Shown here piece after piece: positions 27,573-36,052 of a DNA stretch of 64,000 nucleotides. The translations under genes were made by a program, and so were the position numbers. This stretch comes from Microcystis panniformis FACHB-1757 (lineage in GTDB: Bacteria; Cyanobacteriota; Cyanobacteriia; Cyanobacteriales; Microcystaceae), in NCBI RefSeq assembly GCF_001264245.1, contig NZ_CP011339.1, positions 3,472,001 through 3,536,000 on the forward strand. Reading direction: 5' to 3'. Under the pieces are notes generated by a model, which did no database searches, had not been told where the DNA came from, and saw only the letters and a program-made list of their open reading frames with translations. Within the stretch, counting starts at the first letter, position 1. Each line of letters starts with the position of its first letter.

Positions 27573-27624
27573 AGTTTATATGAATCAGGAATTTGTCGTT
27601 TATTTTGTCAAAATGCCTGTCAAC

Positions 27625-28623
27625 TCAAGCCAGACGTTGCAGCCAATAGCGTCCCGTACCAAGGACGAAAGCCAGACCACTGTAGAGATAATATAACCAG
27701 TGCCAAGGCAAAGTTAGCATAGCAAAAGATAATCCTCGCTTTTGTCGAAAAAACTGATAAACAGGTAAGTTTAAGAGAATTAAGCCCAATGCTAACACAG
27801 CCACGCCCAAAAGCAAATAATAATACCATAAACTGGCCAGCAGTAAAAATAAAAGTGTATAAACCAATACCACACTCCAACGACTAGACCATTGTAAATT
27901 AAGGTCATTAACAAAATTTTGCTGACGGTGAATTAATTCTGTCCAGGGTAGGGCGCGATAGAAAAAATCGGCTCTCAACAGGGAAGAAACCGTCCAATGT
28001 TTGAGATGTTTAACGTAGATATCTTTACACAAACGAATCCGGCAGCCGTGAGCTTTGAGACGATAACCCAGTTCGATATCTTCAATAGAGGGATAAAGAT
28101 AACTTTCCTCAAAACCGCCTATTTTCTCGAAAATATCCCGTTTAATCGCTCCACAAGCTCCCCAAAAAGTGGAAGCCTCCTCGCAACCAATTTGATGATT
28201 GTAATGATGAAAAAGGTTTTTATACTGGGAAAGAAAATTGACCGCCCCAGGTTGGTCATCGTAGGAACCAATCAGCGCCGCTAGGGTAGAATCTTGATGG
28301 AATACTTGGGCGATTTTTGCTAAAGTATCGGGATGAATAGTCACATCTGCATCCATAAAAAAGAGAATATCACCCCTAGCCATGGCCGCCCCTTGATTTC
28401 TTGCCACTGCTGGCCCTTGATTGCTTTCTAACTGTAAGACTTCTGCTCCAAAACTGACCGCAGTTTCATAGGATTGGGGGTCATTTCCATCAACCACGAC
28501 AATAACCTCCCTGGGGGCGAGTAAACTGGTGGATAAGCTGGCTAAACAGTTATTAAAGGCTTCTCCGCCTCTATAGACTGGAATAATGATAGAAATTAAG
28601 GAATTATTAAAAAACTCATTCAT
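27625..28623 (-). CDS. family 2 glycosyltransferase with C-terminal membrane segments
   Basis: 332-residue GT2. SLISIIIPVYRGGEAF, VVDGNDPQS and FFMDADVTIHP (metal site near residue 94) are present, followed by WGACGAIKRDIFEKIGGFEES and a SIEDIELGYRL acceptor motif. The last ~80 residues form two or three membrane segments. Member of the glycan cluster, 52 bases upstream of the flavoprotein gene. Confidence 0.88.
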   Translation of the reverse strand: MNEFFNNSLISIIIPVYRGGEAFNNCLASLSTSLLAPREVIVVVDGNDPQSYETAVSFGAEVLQLESNQGPAVARNQGAAMARGDILFFMDADVTIHPDTLAKIAQVFHQDSTLAALIGSYDDQPGAVNFLSQYKNLFHHYNHQIGCEEASTFWGACGAIKRDIFEKIGGFEESYLYPSIEDIELGYRLKAHGCRIRLCKDIYVKHLKHWTVSSLLRADFFYRALPWTELIHRQQNFVNDLNLQWSSRWSVVLVYTLLFLLLASLWYYYLLLGVAVLALGLILLNLPVYQFFRQKRGLSFAMLTLPWHWLYYLYSGLAFVLGTGRYWLQRLA

Positions 28624-28700
28624 CGTTTTTTGGTCAAGTTCAATGTATATTGAGGCTCAGATTTGCTATCTTGTCAAGGAGTTGCTGATTTTTGCGAAGT

Positions 28701-29873
28701 ATGTTCCTGAATAAAGCCATGATTTTTGCCAAAAAACAGCCAATTTTATCGATTCTTACGCTTATTTTTGCTTGGCTGGCTGTTGCCTACTTAGCTAAAG
28801 GATTTTATACCCTAGCTTTTGATAGTAGTCCCTCTGGTGCCAGAGATTTATTAGAACGTTGGCAAGAACAACAGTATATTTATCTGGGAATTTATCCCTA
28901 TCGCATGAATCCCGCCGATATTAATGCAGAATTGGGGAGAATTCGCTCCGGTGGCTATCCACCCTGGGCTTTTTTGACGGGATTTTTCATGTTTCCCCCT
29001 ATTTCTTCGACTTTAACCCGTTTCTATCACGTTTTTTTAAATCTGATTTCTCTGGGCATTTTAAGCCGTTTTGCCTATCAATTAGGTTTGCCTTTTGGCC
29101 GAATGGCTGCCTATTTTTTTGTGTTTACTTCTCTGGCCATTAGTAGTAACTGTACCACCCTTAATAATGGGCAATATGGTTTAATTGTCAATGCTTTGTT
29201 AATAATTGTTTACTGGTTATTACAAGCCAATAAAAATTATCTAGCGGGGATATTTATGGGCATTGCTCTCGTTAAACCTAACATCTCGGCACCCTATCTT
29301 TTGAGTTTAGTAATTAAGAGAAAGTTTAAAACGGTAATTCTCGCTTTTGTCTATATTATCTCGGCTACTTTTGCTATCGCTCACACCACTAGATTAAACT
29401 TTGAGAAAGTAATCGGTAGCTTTTTAAATCAGATCAAATATGTGGCAGATGATGGTGTTTCAAGTATTAATATTATCATGAAATTCGGAATTAGTACAGA
29501 AATAACTCTTGTTTTATTAACCACAATTGGCCTAGTTCTAGGTATCGTGATTTTCCAAAAATTACAGCATACTTCTCTATTAACCCTGTTTGCCTGTGCT
29601 GCAGTTATTGGTCGGGTTTTCACCTATCATCGCCCCTACGACGATCTGATGTTAGTTTTTTTACTCTTGGCTTTACTAACCCTAGCTTTTAGTTACCCAT
29701 CTCGCTTAAATATAATTATTGTGTCTTTAGTGGGATTAACTCTTTGGCTTCCCCTAAGTATTCAAAATTTAGCTAGTCCTTACTGGTCAATTTTTCAAAA
29801 TACAATTTGGTTAATTGCCCTTGTTTATCTATTAGTTAATTCTTGGGAAAGGGAGAATAATGCCGATGATTGA
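28701..29873 (+). CDS. GT87/DUF2029-type membrane glycosyltransferase
   Basis: About 390 residues with 9-11 predicted membrane segments. The loop YPPWAFLTGFFMFP, the NNGQYGLIVNALLI segment and the GIALVKPNISAPY segment resemble the GT87 (DUF2029) family of polyprenyl-phosphate-sugar-dependent transferases. ATG at 28701 is preferred to a TTG three codons earlier; a second ATG follows at 28719. It is divergent from the GT2 at 27625. Substrate unknown. Confidence 0.7.
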   Translation: MFLNKAMIFAKKQPILSILTLIFAWLAVAYLAKGFYTLAFDSSPSGARDLLERWQEQQYIYLGIYPYRMNPADINAELGRIRSGGYPPWAFLTGFFMFPPISSTLTRFYHVFLNLISLGILSRFAYQLGLPFGRMAAYFFVFTSLAISSNCTTLNNGQYGLIVNALLIIVYWLLQANKNYLAGIFMGIALVKPNISAPYLLSLVIKRKFKTVILAFVYIISATFAIAHTTRLNFEKVIGSFLNQIKYVADDGVSSINIIMKFGISTEITLVLLTTIGLVLGIVIFQKLQHTSLLTLFACAAVIGRVFTYHRPYDDLMLVFLLLALLTLAFSYPSRLNIIIVSLVGLTLWLPLSIQNLASPYWSIFQNTIWLIALVYLLVNSWERENNADD

Positions 29874-30164
29874 CTATTTCTGAGATAGGTTTGCCAGTTC
29901 GAGTCAGGGTTCATATTTGGGCGTTGCTGATTTTAAGTATAAATTATCCTCTAGGCAATTTTTAAAATCTAGAACTAAGCTATAGCAGTTATCTTAATAT
30001 TGAGGTAGGAAGTTTTCGTTTTGGGAAGTCGATCATCTCCGAGTCAGGAGTCAGGAGTCAGGAGATAGGAGTCAGTTATCAGTTATCAGTTATCAGTTAT
30101 CAGTTATCAGTTCACTGAGAAAACTCCCCACACCCCACACCCCAAACCCTAACACCCCACTCCC
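29874..30164. other. intergenic spacer with short repeats
   Basis: Between two convergent genes. Contains GTAGGAAGTTTTCGTTTTGGGA (also at 54705-54725), four GAGTCAG/CAGGAGT units (30041-30066) and a CAGTTAT heptamer array (30072-30112). No gene found. Confidence 0.6.
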
Positions 30165-31325
30165 CTAAACTTCTAATAAATTTTCTAGGCGATCGAGAAC
30201 TATATCGGTGATACACTTAATCCGGTATAAACAGGCTTTAGTATCTGTGGAGTTGAAAGTGCCATTTTCCCAATATTTGTTACTACCGGCACCACCCCCA
30301 CAAACCCCAAAATAATCGCATTTTTGCCGACATAAATCGACTCCACCGCGCATATCAGCGTAAATTTGTTGAAATTTCTCGGTTTCACAGATAGATTCTA
30401 GGGAATCGGTCAAAACATTACCAAAGATAAAATCGCCGTAGGGTTGGGTTTTAATCGATAGTAATTCAGGATCAAAGGTGGAAAAATTACCTTGATTATC
30501 AAAATTGACAATCATAAAAGGTCGATTCATATCGGTATTTTCTAAGCGTTCATCGGCATAAATCAAACTACAGATCGATTCAAATTCCCGCAGCTTAAAT
30601 TCTCCTTGTTTGGCCGTGACTAACTCCCAAAATCTGTCGATAAACTGGCGATAACGTTGTTCAATACCTAATTTATCTAAGGAAGATTGTGAATGAATAC
30701 CCTCGGTTTCTTCCATATTAAAAGCCACATCGGTAAGGCCATGATCCCAAAAAAAGTTAAAAATTTCGTCGGGATAGTCGAGGGAATCTTCTGTTAAAAC
30801 AGCGATGATACTGACATCAATTTCATGTTTTTGCAAGAAAGAAATCCCCCGCATTGTAGCAGCATGACTGCCAGTTCCCTTGCGGTTTTGCCGGTGGATG
30901 TCGTGAATAAAGGCCGGTCCATCAAGACTGACTCCCACATAAACATCATGCTTTTTAAATAATTGACACCAAGCATCGTTAATATAAGTGGCGTTAGTTT
31001 GTACTGAATGACGAAAACAGTAACCCTGCTGATTATATTTCTCGCTAACTTCCGCAATTTTGGCGAAAGCACTTTCATAAAAACTGATGGGAACTGCTAA
31101 GGGTTCGCCGGCGTGCCAGCAAATGGTAAAATCATCTTGGAGAAAACGACTACTAAAAACCCTCTGAAAAATCGGCTCGATTAAATCTAAGGATAAGGTA
31201 TTTTTTAAGTGGCGATCGGGTAAATAACAGTAATCACAATTGAGATTACAAAAAGAAGTCGGCTGCACGACTACTAAAGTAATTGGACCACAATCCGACC
31301 AATCTATATTTATGGTTTTTTTCAT
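30165..31325 (-). CDS. grrM: GrrM-like radical SAM/SPASM RiPP maturase
   Basis: 386-residue radical SAM enzyme with the [4Fe-4S] motif C26-N-L-N-C30-D-Y-C33 and a SPASM-type C-terminal cluster region containing CRQKCDYFGVCGGG and a later ACLYRIKC. The stretch AGSNKYWENG and overall length match the cyanobacterial GRRM family (GrrM/OscB), which forms cyclophane crosslinks in glycine-rich GrrA precursor peptides. The family assignment is from recognised motifs, not a search. No glycine-rich precursor gene is seen within 1.5 kb either side. Upstream lie two MITEs. Confidence 0.75.
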   Translation of the reverse strand: MKKTINIDWSDCGPITLVVVQPTSFCNLNCDYCYLPDRHLKNTLSLDLIEPIFQRVFSSRFLQDDFTICWHAGEPLAVPISFYESAFAKIAEVSEKYNQQGYCFRHSVQTNATYINDAWCQLFKKHDVYVGVSLDGPAFIHDIHRQNRKGTGSHAATMRGISFLQKHEIDVSIIAVLTEDSLDYPDEIFNFFWDHGLTDVAFNMEETEGIHSQSSLDKLGIEQRYRQFIDRFWELVTAKQGEFKLREFESICSLIYADERLENTDMNRPFMIVNFDNQGNFSTFDPELLSIKTQPYGDFIFGNVLTDSLESICETEKFQQIYADMRGGVDLCRQKCDYFGVCGGGAGSNKYWENGTFNSTDTKACLYRIKCITDIVLDRLENLLEV

Positions 31326-31347
31326 GATTCTATTGTTTAAATTCTCC

Positions 31348-31472
31348 CTTAAGTGGGTGGGTGGAATTAAATATAAGATGAACGTAGGTTGGGTTGAAGC
31401 ATGAAACCCAACGCCCGCATAGTTGACGCTACCGCTAACCCATCCTACAAATAATTGTGCCTCCCTACTTAA
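31348..31472. repeat. MITE-A copy 3 (full length)
   Basis: Reverse-orientation copy of the 125-base element, starting CTTAAGTGGGTGGGTGG and ending CCTCCCTACTTAA. It lies 23 bases upstream of the GrrM start codon and could carry or displace its promoter. Confidence 0.8.
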
Positions 31473-31520
31473 CTATGATAACTGATTCTGGGAAGTCTAT
31501 CTTAATTCTACCTATACTAT

Positions 31521-31652
31521 GGCTCTTCTGGTTTCTTTGTGGAAACGAGGTCTATACCGATAGAATATCCGCAAAATAGTCCTAAAAGTTTTGCCCAATA
31601 AGCACTTCAGGGTTCCATAAGCAAAAATTATCACACAAAGTCGAGAAGAGCC
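31521..31652. repeat. GGCTCTTCT-ended MITE (copy A)
   Basis: 132-base element with ends GGCTCTTCT and AGAAGAGCC, flanked by the direct repeat ATACTAT (31514-31520 and 31653-31659). A second copy is at 36638-36770. GGCTCTT-type ends and ~8-bp target duplication are typical of the ISL3 family, so a non-autonomous ISL3 derivative is likely. No coding capacity. Confidence 0.75.
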
Positions 31653-31662
31653 ATACTATTTC

Positions 31663-32784
31663 CTATTCCCTCAATAATAAATAATATAATTGACCCGGAG
31701 TATTAATTAAACCGGCTCTCTCGCCAGCATTTTTTCCTGTTCCCATAAAAATATCTACCCTCCCAGTACCTTTAATCGCGCTGCCAGTATCTTGATCGAG
31801 AACATAGCGACTAACTAATTTTTTATTAAGATTTCCCTGGGGAATTTCTGTCTCAATTACAGCTAAAGCACCGGGGGGAAAAATACTTTTATCTGTAGCG
31901 ATCGATCTTTCTGGTAAAACTGGAACTCCAATACTACCAGTGGCAGCTGCGCCGTGGGTTTCTCGAAAGAAAATAAACCGATTATTGCGGGGAATATAAT
32001 TCTTTAATTGCTCAGGATTACTTCTGAGAAAATCCAAAACCATTGGCAAGGTTAAACCCTCGGCAGGAAAAATACCATCAGCAATCATTTCTTTTCCCAG
32101 ACTGGTGTAGGGATGCTCGGTATTGCCATCAAAACCAATGCTCATAATTTGACCATTAGGTAAACGTAATTTCGCCGAACCTTGCACATGAACTAAATAA
32201 GCTTCTAAGCGATCTTTTAACCAGACTAATTCGTATCCCGCTAGACGGCTATTTTCCCCCAGTAAACCATCTTTTCCCTCTAATTCTACCCTAGCTGGAT
32301 GGGGTTTAGACCAGCGAGAAAAGTTAGCAGGTCGGCGATAGAGAGGATATTTATACTCGGCGGTTTTTTGCCGACTTGCTTGATAAATTGGCTCAAAATA
32401 ACCAGTAAACTTAACATTTCCCTGACTATCATTACCCAAAGAACGATACCAAATAAATTCTTTTTTAACTGCCTTTTGTAGAGCTGCGGGAGTGGGAGAA
32501 TTCTGCACTAATTGACGAAAACGTACTAAGGAACGCTGCACTCGCTGACGAGTTATTTCTGAAATAGTATAGTTTTGATAGGCGCGGATTGCTGCCGAGC
32601 TATTCAGATAACGTAAACTATGATCGATCGCTTGTAGTAGGGTTTTTTTGTCCGTTAGCAGTCGTTCATCGTATCCCGTAGATGTTCCTAATTGTGAGAT
32701 TTCAAGGCGTTCTAGGGGCAAATTTGCGGGGGTGAGGGCAATTAATCCCAAGCTGAGGGGGATGAGTGTCAAAAGGTGTTTCAT
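31663..32784 (-). CDS. mltA: membrane-bound lytic transglycosylase A (MltA)
   Basis: 373-residue peptidoglycan-cleaving enzyme that makes 1,6-anhydro ends. An N-terminal signal segment (residues 1-20) is followed by the MltA barrel with FTGYFEPIYQAS, AYLVHVQGSAKLRLPNG and the C-terminal 3D domain YVLDQDTGSAIKGTGRVDIFMGTG that carries the catalytic aspartates. No lipobox is seen, so it may be periplasmic or anchored by an uncleaved signal. Confidence 0.9.
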   Translation of the reverse strand: MKHLLTLIPLSLGLIALTPANLPLERLEISQLGTSTGYDERLLTDKKTLLQAIDHSLRYLNSSAAIRAYQNYTISEITRQRVQRSLVRFRQLVQNSPTPAALQKAVKKEFIWYRSLGNDSQGNVKFTGYFEPIYQASRQKTAEYKYPLYRRPANFSRWSKPHPARVELEGKDGLLGENSRLAGYELVWLKDRLEAYLVHVQGSAKLRLPNGQIMSIGFDGNTEHPYTSLGKEMIADGIFPAEGLTLPMVLDFLRSNPEQLKNYIPRNNRFIFFRETHGAAATGSIGVPVLPERSIATDKSIFPPGALAVIETEIPQGNLNKKLVSRYVLDQDTGSAIKGTGRVDIFMGTGKNAGERAGLINTPGQLYYLLLRE

Positions 32785-32860
32785 GGTGATAGGAGTGGGC
32801 AGCTATTGACGCGATTAACAATCAAGAAGGATCAATGAGAAAAGTTGTTTCTTATTTATA

Positions 32861-34195
32861 TCATGAGGATAATTGTTGTCGATAAATTTTAATTTGTTCC
32901 AAGCGAGGGCCGACCTTAGAAATAATGGTAAATTCTAAATTTTGGTAATATAATTGTTCTCCCACCCTCGGTATTTTTTGCCAATGATGGAGGATAAAAC
33001 CAGCTAGGGTTTGGTATTCATCGGCCAAGGGTAAGCTTAAATTTAATGCTTTGTTCACGTCCTCTAAATTCATTTGTGCTTGTACGAGAAAAGTTGATTC
33101 ATCGAGGAGTTGGTATTCCAATGTTCCTGATTGATCACTAGGGGGAAAAGTTCCTAGAATCTCGCCGATTAAATCTTTGAGGGTTAATAAACCGGCTGTT
33201 CTGCCAAATTCATCCACAATGATAACCATCTTTAAGAATGATTCCTGCATCACTGTCAGTAATTCATTTAAAGGGGTAGTTTCGGGGAAAAAACGCACAG
33301 GTTTTAACCAAGGTTTAATCGGGGTTGTTAAATTTAACTGACCTTCGGCAAGGGGTAAAGCTAAATCTTTAAAATCGATCAGACCACGGATATCATCACC
33401 AGAATCTCCTGCCACAGGATAGCAAGAATAGCCACTGTTAACCACGTTGAGCAATAATTCCTGAAAAGTTGCGGTCGAGGGAATAGCTATTAAACGGTTA
33501 TGGGGAACCATAATTTCTGAGGCAGTGATTTCGCCAAACTGGAAGACATTATTTAAAATTTTCCTTTCCGCTGCTTCTAATCCCGTTAATTCCCCTTCCA
33601 TGCTGATAATTAATTGTAATTCCTCGCAAGTTACCCGATTAGAACGCTGTAGATCCACTTCGGGGATACGGGTTAAAACCAATAAAAAACGAGTTGATTG
33701 GTTCAGAATACCGATAAAAGGCTTAAAAATCTGGGAAATAACGCCAATAGGTGCTGCTAATAATCGCGCCATCGGTTCGGCATAAATTAAAGCTAGGGAT
33801 TTGGGATAAAGTTCCCCAAAAACTATCTGGAGATAGGCAACAATTAAAAAAGCTAGACAAAGAGAGAAACCATGGGAGAGAAGATTTTGCCAGTTTAAAG
33901 AAAAGGGTAAAAAACTTAGTAATTTCCTCACAAAAACGGTCATGGTACTCTCCCCGATCCAACCTAAAGCTAAACTAGAAAGGGTGATGCCTAGTTGGGT
34001 AGTGGAAAGTAAGCGATCGAGACTTCTTTGTAGAGATTGTACCGTCTGCGCTGGCACATCTCCCGCGGCCACTAGCTGACTGATGCGGGTACGACGGACA
34101 GACACAAGCGAAAATTCCGCCGCTACGAAAAAAGCATTGAGGACGATTAGTAAAAAGACTAAAATTAAACGAGTCAATAAATCCTGATTATCCAT
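32861..34195 (-). CDS. CNNM/HlyC-CorC-type membrane protein with CBS domains
   Basis: 444-residue protein: DUF21 transmembrane domain (residues 1-190, three to four hydrophobic segments, with NAFFVAAEFSLVSVRRTRI), a CBS pair (about 205-330, with EIMVPHNRLIAIP and VIIVDEFGRTAGLLTLKDLIGEI) and a C-terminal CorC/HlyC transporter-associated domain. Family members export magnesium or affect divalent metal balance; the label hemolysin is historical. It follows the small gene at 34228, 32 bases upstream. Confidence 0.9.
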   Translation of the reverse strand: MDNQDLLTRLILVFLLIVLNAFFVAAEFSLVSVRRTRISQLVAAGDVPAQTVQSLQRSLDRLLSTTQLGITLSSLALGWIGESTMTVFVRKLLSFLPFSLNWQNLLSHGFSLCLAFLIVAYLQIVFGELYPKSLALIYAEPMARLLAAPIGVISQIFKPFIGILNQSTRFLLVLTRIPEVDLQRSNRVTCEELQLIISMEGELTGLEAAERKILNNVFQFGEITASEIMVPHNRLIAIPSTATFQELLLNVVNSGYSCYPVAGDSGDDIRGLIDFKDLALPLAEGQLNLTTPIKPWLKPVRFFPETTPLNELLTVMQESFLKMVIIVDEFGRTAGLLTLKDLIGEILGTFPPSDQSGTLEYQLLDESTFLVQAQMNLEDVNKALNLSLPLADEYQTLAGFILHHWQKIPRVGEQLYYQNLEFTIISKVGPRLEQIKIYRQQLSS

Positions 34196-34227
34196 AGCGA
34201 AAAGGCAAAATTCGCCTTTTTTAAAGC

Positions 34228-34521
34228 CTATCCTTTGGTTTCGTCCTTTGATTGCGGTTGGTTTTTCTGTTGTTGCATATAAACTCTCACTCTTTTAATT
34301 ACTTCTTCTTCTTTCACGGGGATAAAAGTTTGATTGCGACCATAACTGGTGCGATCGTTGGTAAACTTTTTAGCGGGGTTGATATCCGGTTGACTGACTC
34401 CCTTCAGGGAGGCGATTCCCAATTGATAGGCTACCCAACCGCTACCGAAGCCGGCGGCTAACATGGCTACCATCAAAAGGAGACCTAACTGCAAGGAGGT
34501 GCTGATTGAAAAATTTTTCAT
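34228..34521 (-). CDS. small single-span membrane protein, unknown
   Basis: 97 residues. One hydrophobic helix at about residues 12-34 (LGLLLMVAMLAAGFGSGWVAYQ) is followed by a polar tail rich in lysine and glutamine. Probably cotranscribed with the CNNM-type gene. I do not recognise a family beyond a cyanobacterial conserved type. Confidence 0.65.
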   Translation of the reverse strand: MKNFSISTSLQLGLLLMVAMLAAGFGSGWVAYQLGIASLKGVSQPDINPAKKFTNDRTSYGRNQTFIPVKEEEVIKRVRVYMQQQKNQPQSKDETKG

Positions 34522-34585
34522 CTTGGTGGGGCTGAATTTTCACGTTCAGAGTAATTACCGATCTATAATGAGTTAATAGTATAAC

Positions 34586-34658
34586 CCAGGGTTGGCCGAG
34601 CGGTTGAGGCAACGAACTCATAATTCGTGCTAGGCAGGTTCAACTCCTGCACCCTGGA
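34586..34658 (+). tRNA. tRNA-Met (CAT), elongator type
   Basis: Cloverleaf: acceptor CCAGGGT/ACCCTGG (34586-34592, 34651-34657), D arm 34595-34610, anticodon stem ACGAA/TTCGT with anticodon CAT at 34619-34621, T arm GCAGG/CCTGC (34634-34650), discriminator A. No CCA is encoded. The anticodon stem lacks the three G:C pairs of initiators. A lysidine-modified Ile(CAU) tRNA is the alternative. Confidence 0.88.
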
Positions 34659-34710
34659 TAGTTTTGATGGCTTCAGGCGATCAACTTTGACTGTACTAGA
34701 GCAAGTGCAG

Positions 34711-34958
34711 AGTGTAGGGTGCGTGTTTGCGGTTACTAATTTGGTCAAAAAACCAAAACTAACAAGCCGCCGTAACGCACCACTTGCTCAGAATTGCAAA
34801 TCGTATCAATGATAACTTATCGAGAAATATTTAGAGTGTAGGGTGCGTGTTTGCGGTTACTAATTTGGTCAAAAAACCAAAACTAACAAGCCGCCGTAAC
34901 GCACCACTTGCTCAGAATTGCAAATCGTATCAATGATAACTTATCGAGAAATATTTAG
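34711..34958. repeat. two tandem copies of a 124-bp repeat
   Basis: Two head-to-tail units (34711-34834 and 34835-34958), apparently identical. Each contains the inverted words GGTGCG...CGCACC and TTTGGTC/GACCAAA-like arms (TTTGGTCAAAAAACCAAA), so each is internally palindromic. Starts 52 bases after the tRNA. Non-coding. Confidence 0.9.
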
Positions 34959-35119
34959 CCCGTGATTAGCAATAATGTCGATTTTAAATTTCCCATAATC
35001 GCTAAATCAAATCTCTTTCATAATTCATCATTCATAATTTATCTCAGATATCGAGTTCCGCCAAATGCGATGTTATTGACAACCCTGTTGACTGAGATAA
35101 CGCAACAAATCTCGACGCT

Positions 35120-35404
35120 TCATGAGGCGATCAAAGTCGGTACAATTTGGACATGGGTTGATGCGGAAAAGATTAGATAAATTGGTTCTTCTAAATCCGC
35201 TTCTGGGTCTGTTAACAACTCATTAGGCAAGGGTAAAGATTCCCCCCTAGATAAATTAACTTCTGCCATGTCCACCAGCGCACTAGCTAAGGAACGGCGG
35301 ACTGCTGCTAGATCATTTCCCCAGGAAATCACGCCAGGAAAATCCAAGACTTCTCCATGGACTCCCTGTTCCAGAAATTTATACATTGCTTTGTAGGTAA
35401 GCAT
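35120..35404 (-). CDS. HicB-like antitoxin family protein (orphan)
   Basis: 94 residues from ATG at 35404, which has an AGGAG ribosome-binding site; a GTG eight codons earlier is possible. The HicB fold is shown by KAMYKFLEQGVHGEVLDFPGVISWGNDLAAVRRSLASALVDM. No HicA toxin gene lies beside it. Its tail SASTHVQIVPTLIAS ends in a stretch read also on the other strand as a small spurious frame. Confidence 0.65.
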   Translation of the reverse strand: MLTYKAMYKFLEQGVHGEVLDFPGVISWGNDLAAVRRSLASALVDMAEVNLSRGESLPLPNELLTDPEADLEEPIYLIFSASTHVQIVPTLIAS

Positions 35405-35687
35405 CCAATTTATGCTCCTTTCTTTCACCGAATTTTTTGATTAATAGATTAAGAACTGAACAAATTGGGAAAAAGCCCATGAAGTCGTAGAGAAAGTACC
35501 CAATACTAATTTTTATCCCTGTATCTACCCAAGAAGAGCATTTTACCATATTTGTTTGTCTGTAATCATATTGACCTCATGTTAGATTTAAGTGGGTGGG
35601 TGGAATTAAATATAAGATGAACGTAGGTTGGGTTGAAGCATGAAACCCAACGGCCGATTATGTTACGCTACCGCTAACCCATCCTAC

Positions 35688-36003
35688 TGGACTGTTTCCT
35701 GTTTACGGGAGCATCTCACTTACGCGATGAGTAATTATACTTAGCCTAAAAGCCACTCTTAATCGTGTCTTGGAACGAAATAGAGGCTTTTAAAGACCGC
35801 GTACATGGAGAATTAAAACAAGAATTACCCTCGAAAAGCCTATTTTTCTACTAAGTATTTATGCTCATTGCAAAGGTGAGATGCTCCCCCTGTTTAACTG
35901 TTTACTGTTTCAGCTAAAATAGGGCAATAGATTTCGGCTTAAAGTCTTAGATTATAGAATTTATAGCATTTTTCTAATACACCAAATTAACTGAAACAAA
36001 CCA
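35688..36003. repeat. MITE-B inserted into MITE-A
   Basis: About 316 bases including a further insertion. Ends TGGACTGTTTC and GAAACAAACCA form an imperfect inverted repeat. Flanked by CTAC. No gene. Confidence 0.65.
35706..35888. repeat. MITE-C inserted into MITE-B
   Basis: 183 bases with ends GGGAGCATCTCAC and GTGAGATGCTCCC, flanked by the 8-base direct repeat CCTGTTTA (35698-35705 and 35889-35896). A short frame inside (GTG at about 35766, about 29 codons) may be a transposase scrap. The end CAAAGGTGAGATGCTCCC recurs at 26126-26143. Confidence 0.7.
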
Positions 36004-36052
36004 CTACAAATAATTGTGCCTCCCTACTTAAGGTTAGTTTTATTAACCAGAA

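Larger units (their letters stand above)
35587..36032. repeat. MITE-A copy 4, split by a nested insertion
   Basis: Left part 35587-35687 and right part 36004-36032 together make a full MITE-A. It was split after CTAC, which is present on both sides (35684-35687 and 36004-36007) as a 4-base target duplication. Confidence 0.8.

Noticed and set aside
34586..34658. Initiator tRNA-fMet
   Set aside because: The anticodon stem lacks the three G:C pairs and the acceptor is fully paired at position 1:72, unlike bacterial initiators.
34962..35180. 72-residue frame after the 124-bp repeats
   Set aside because: No family features, opposite to the HicB gene whose 3' end it overlaps; treated as chance.
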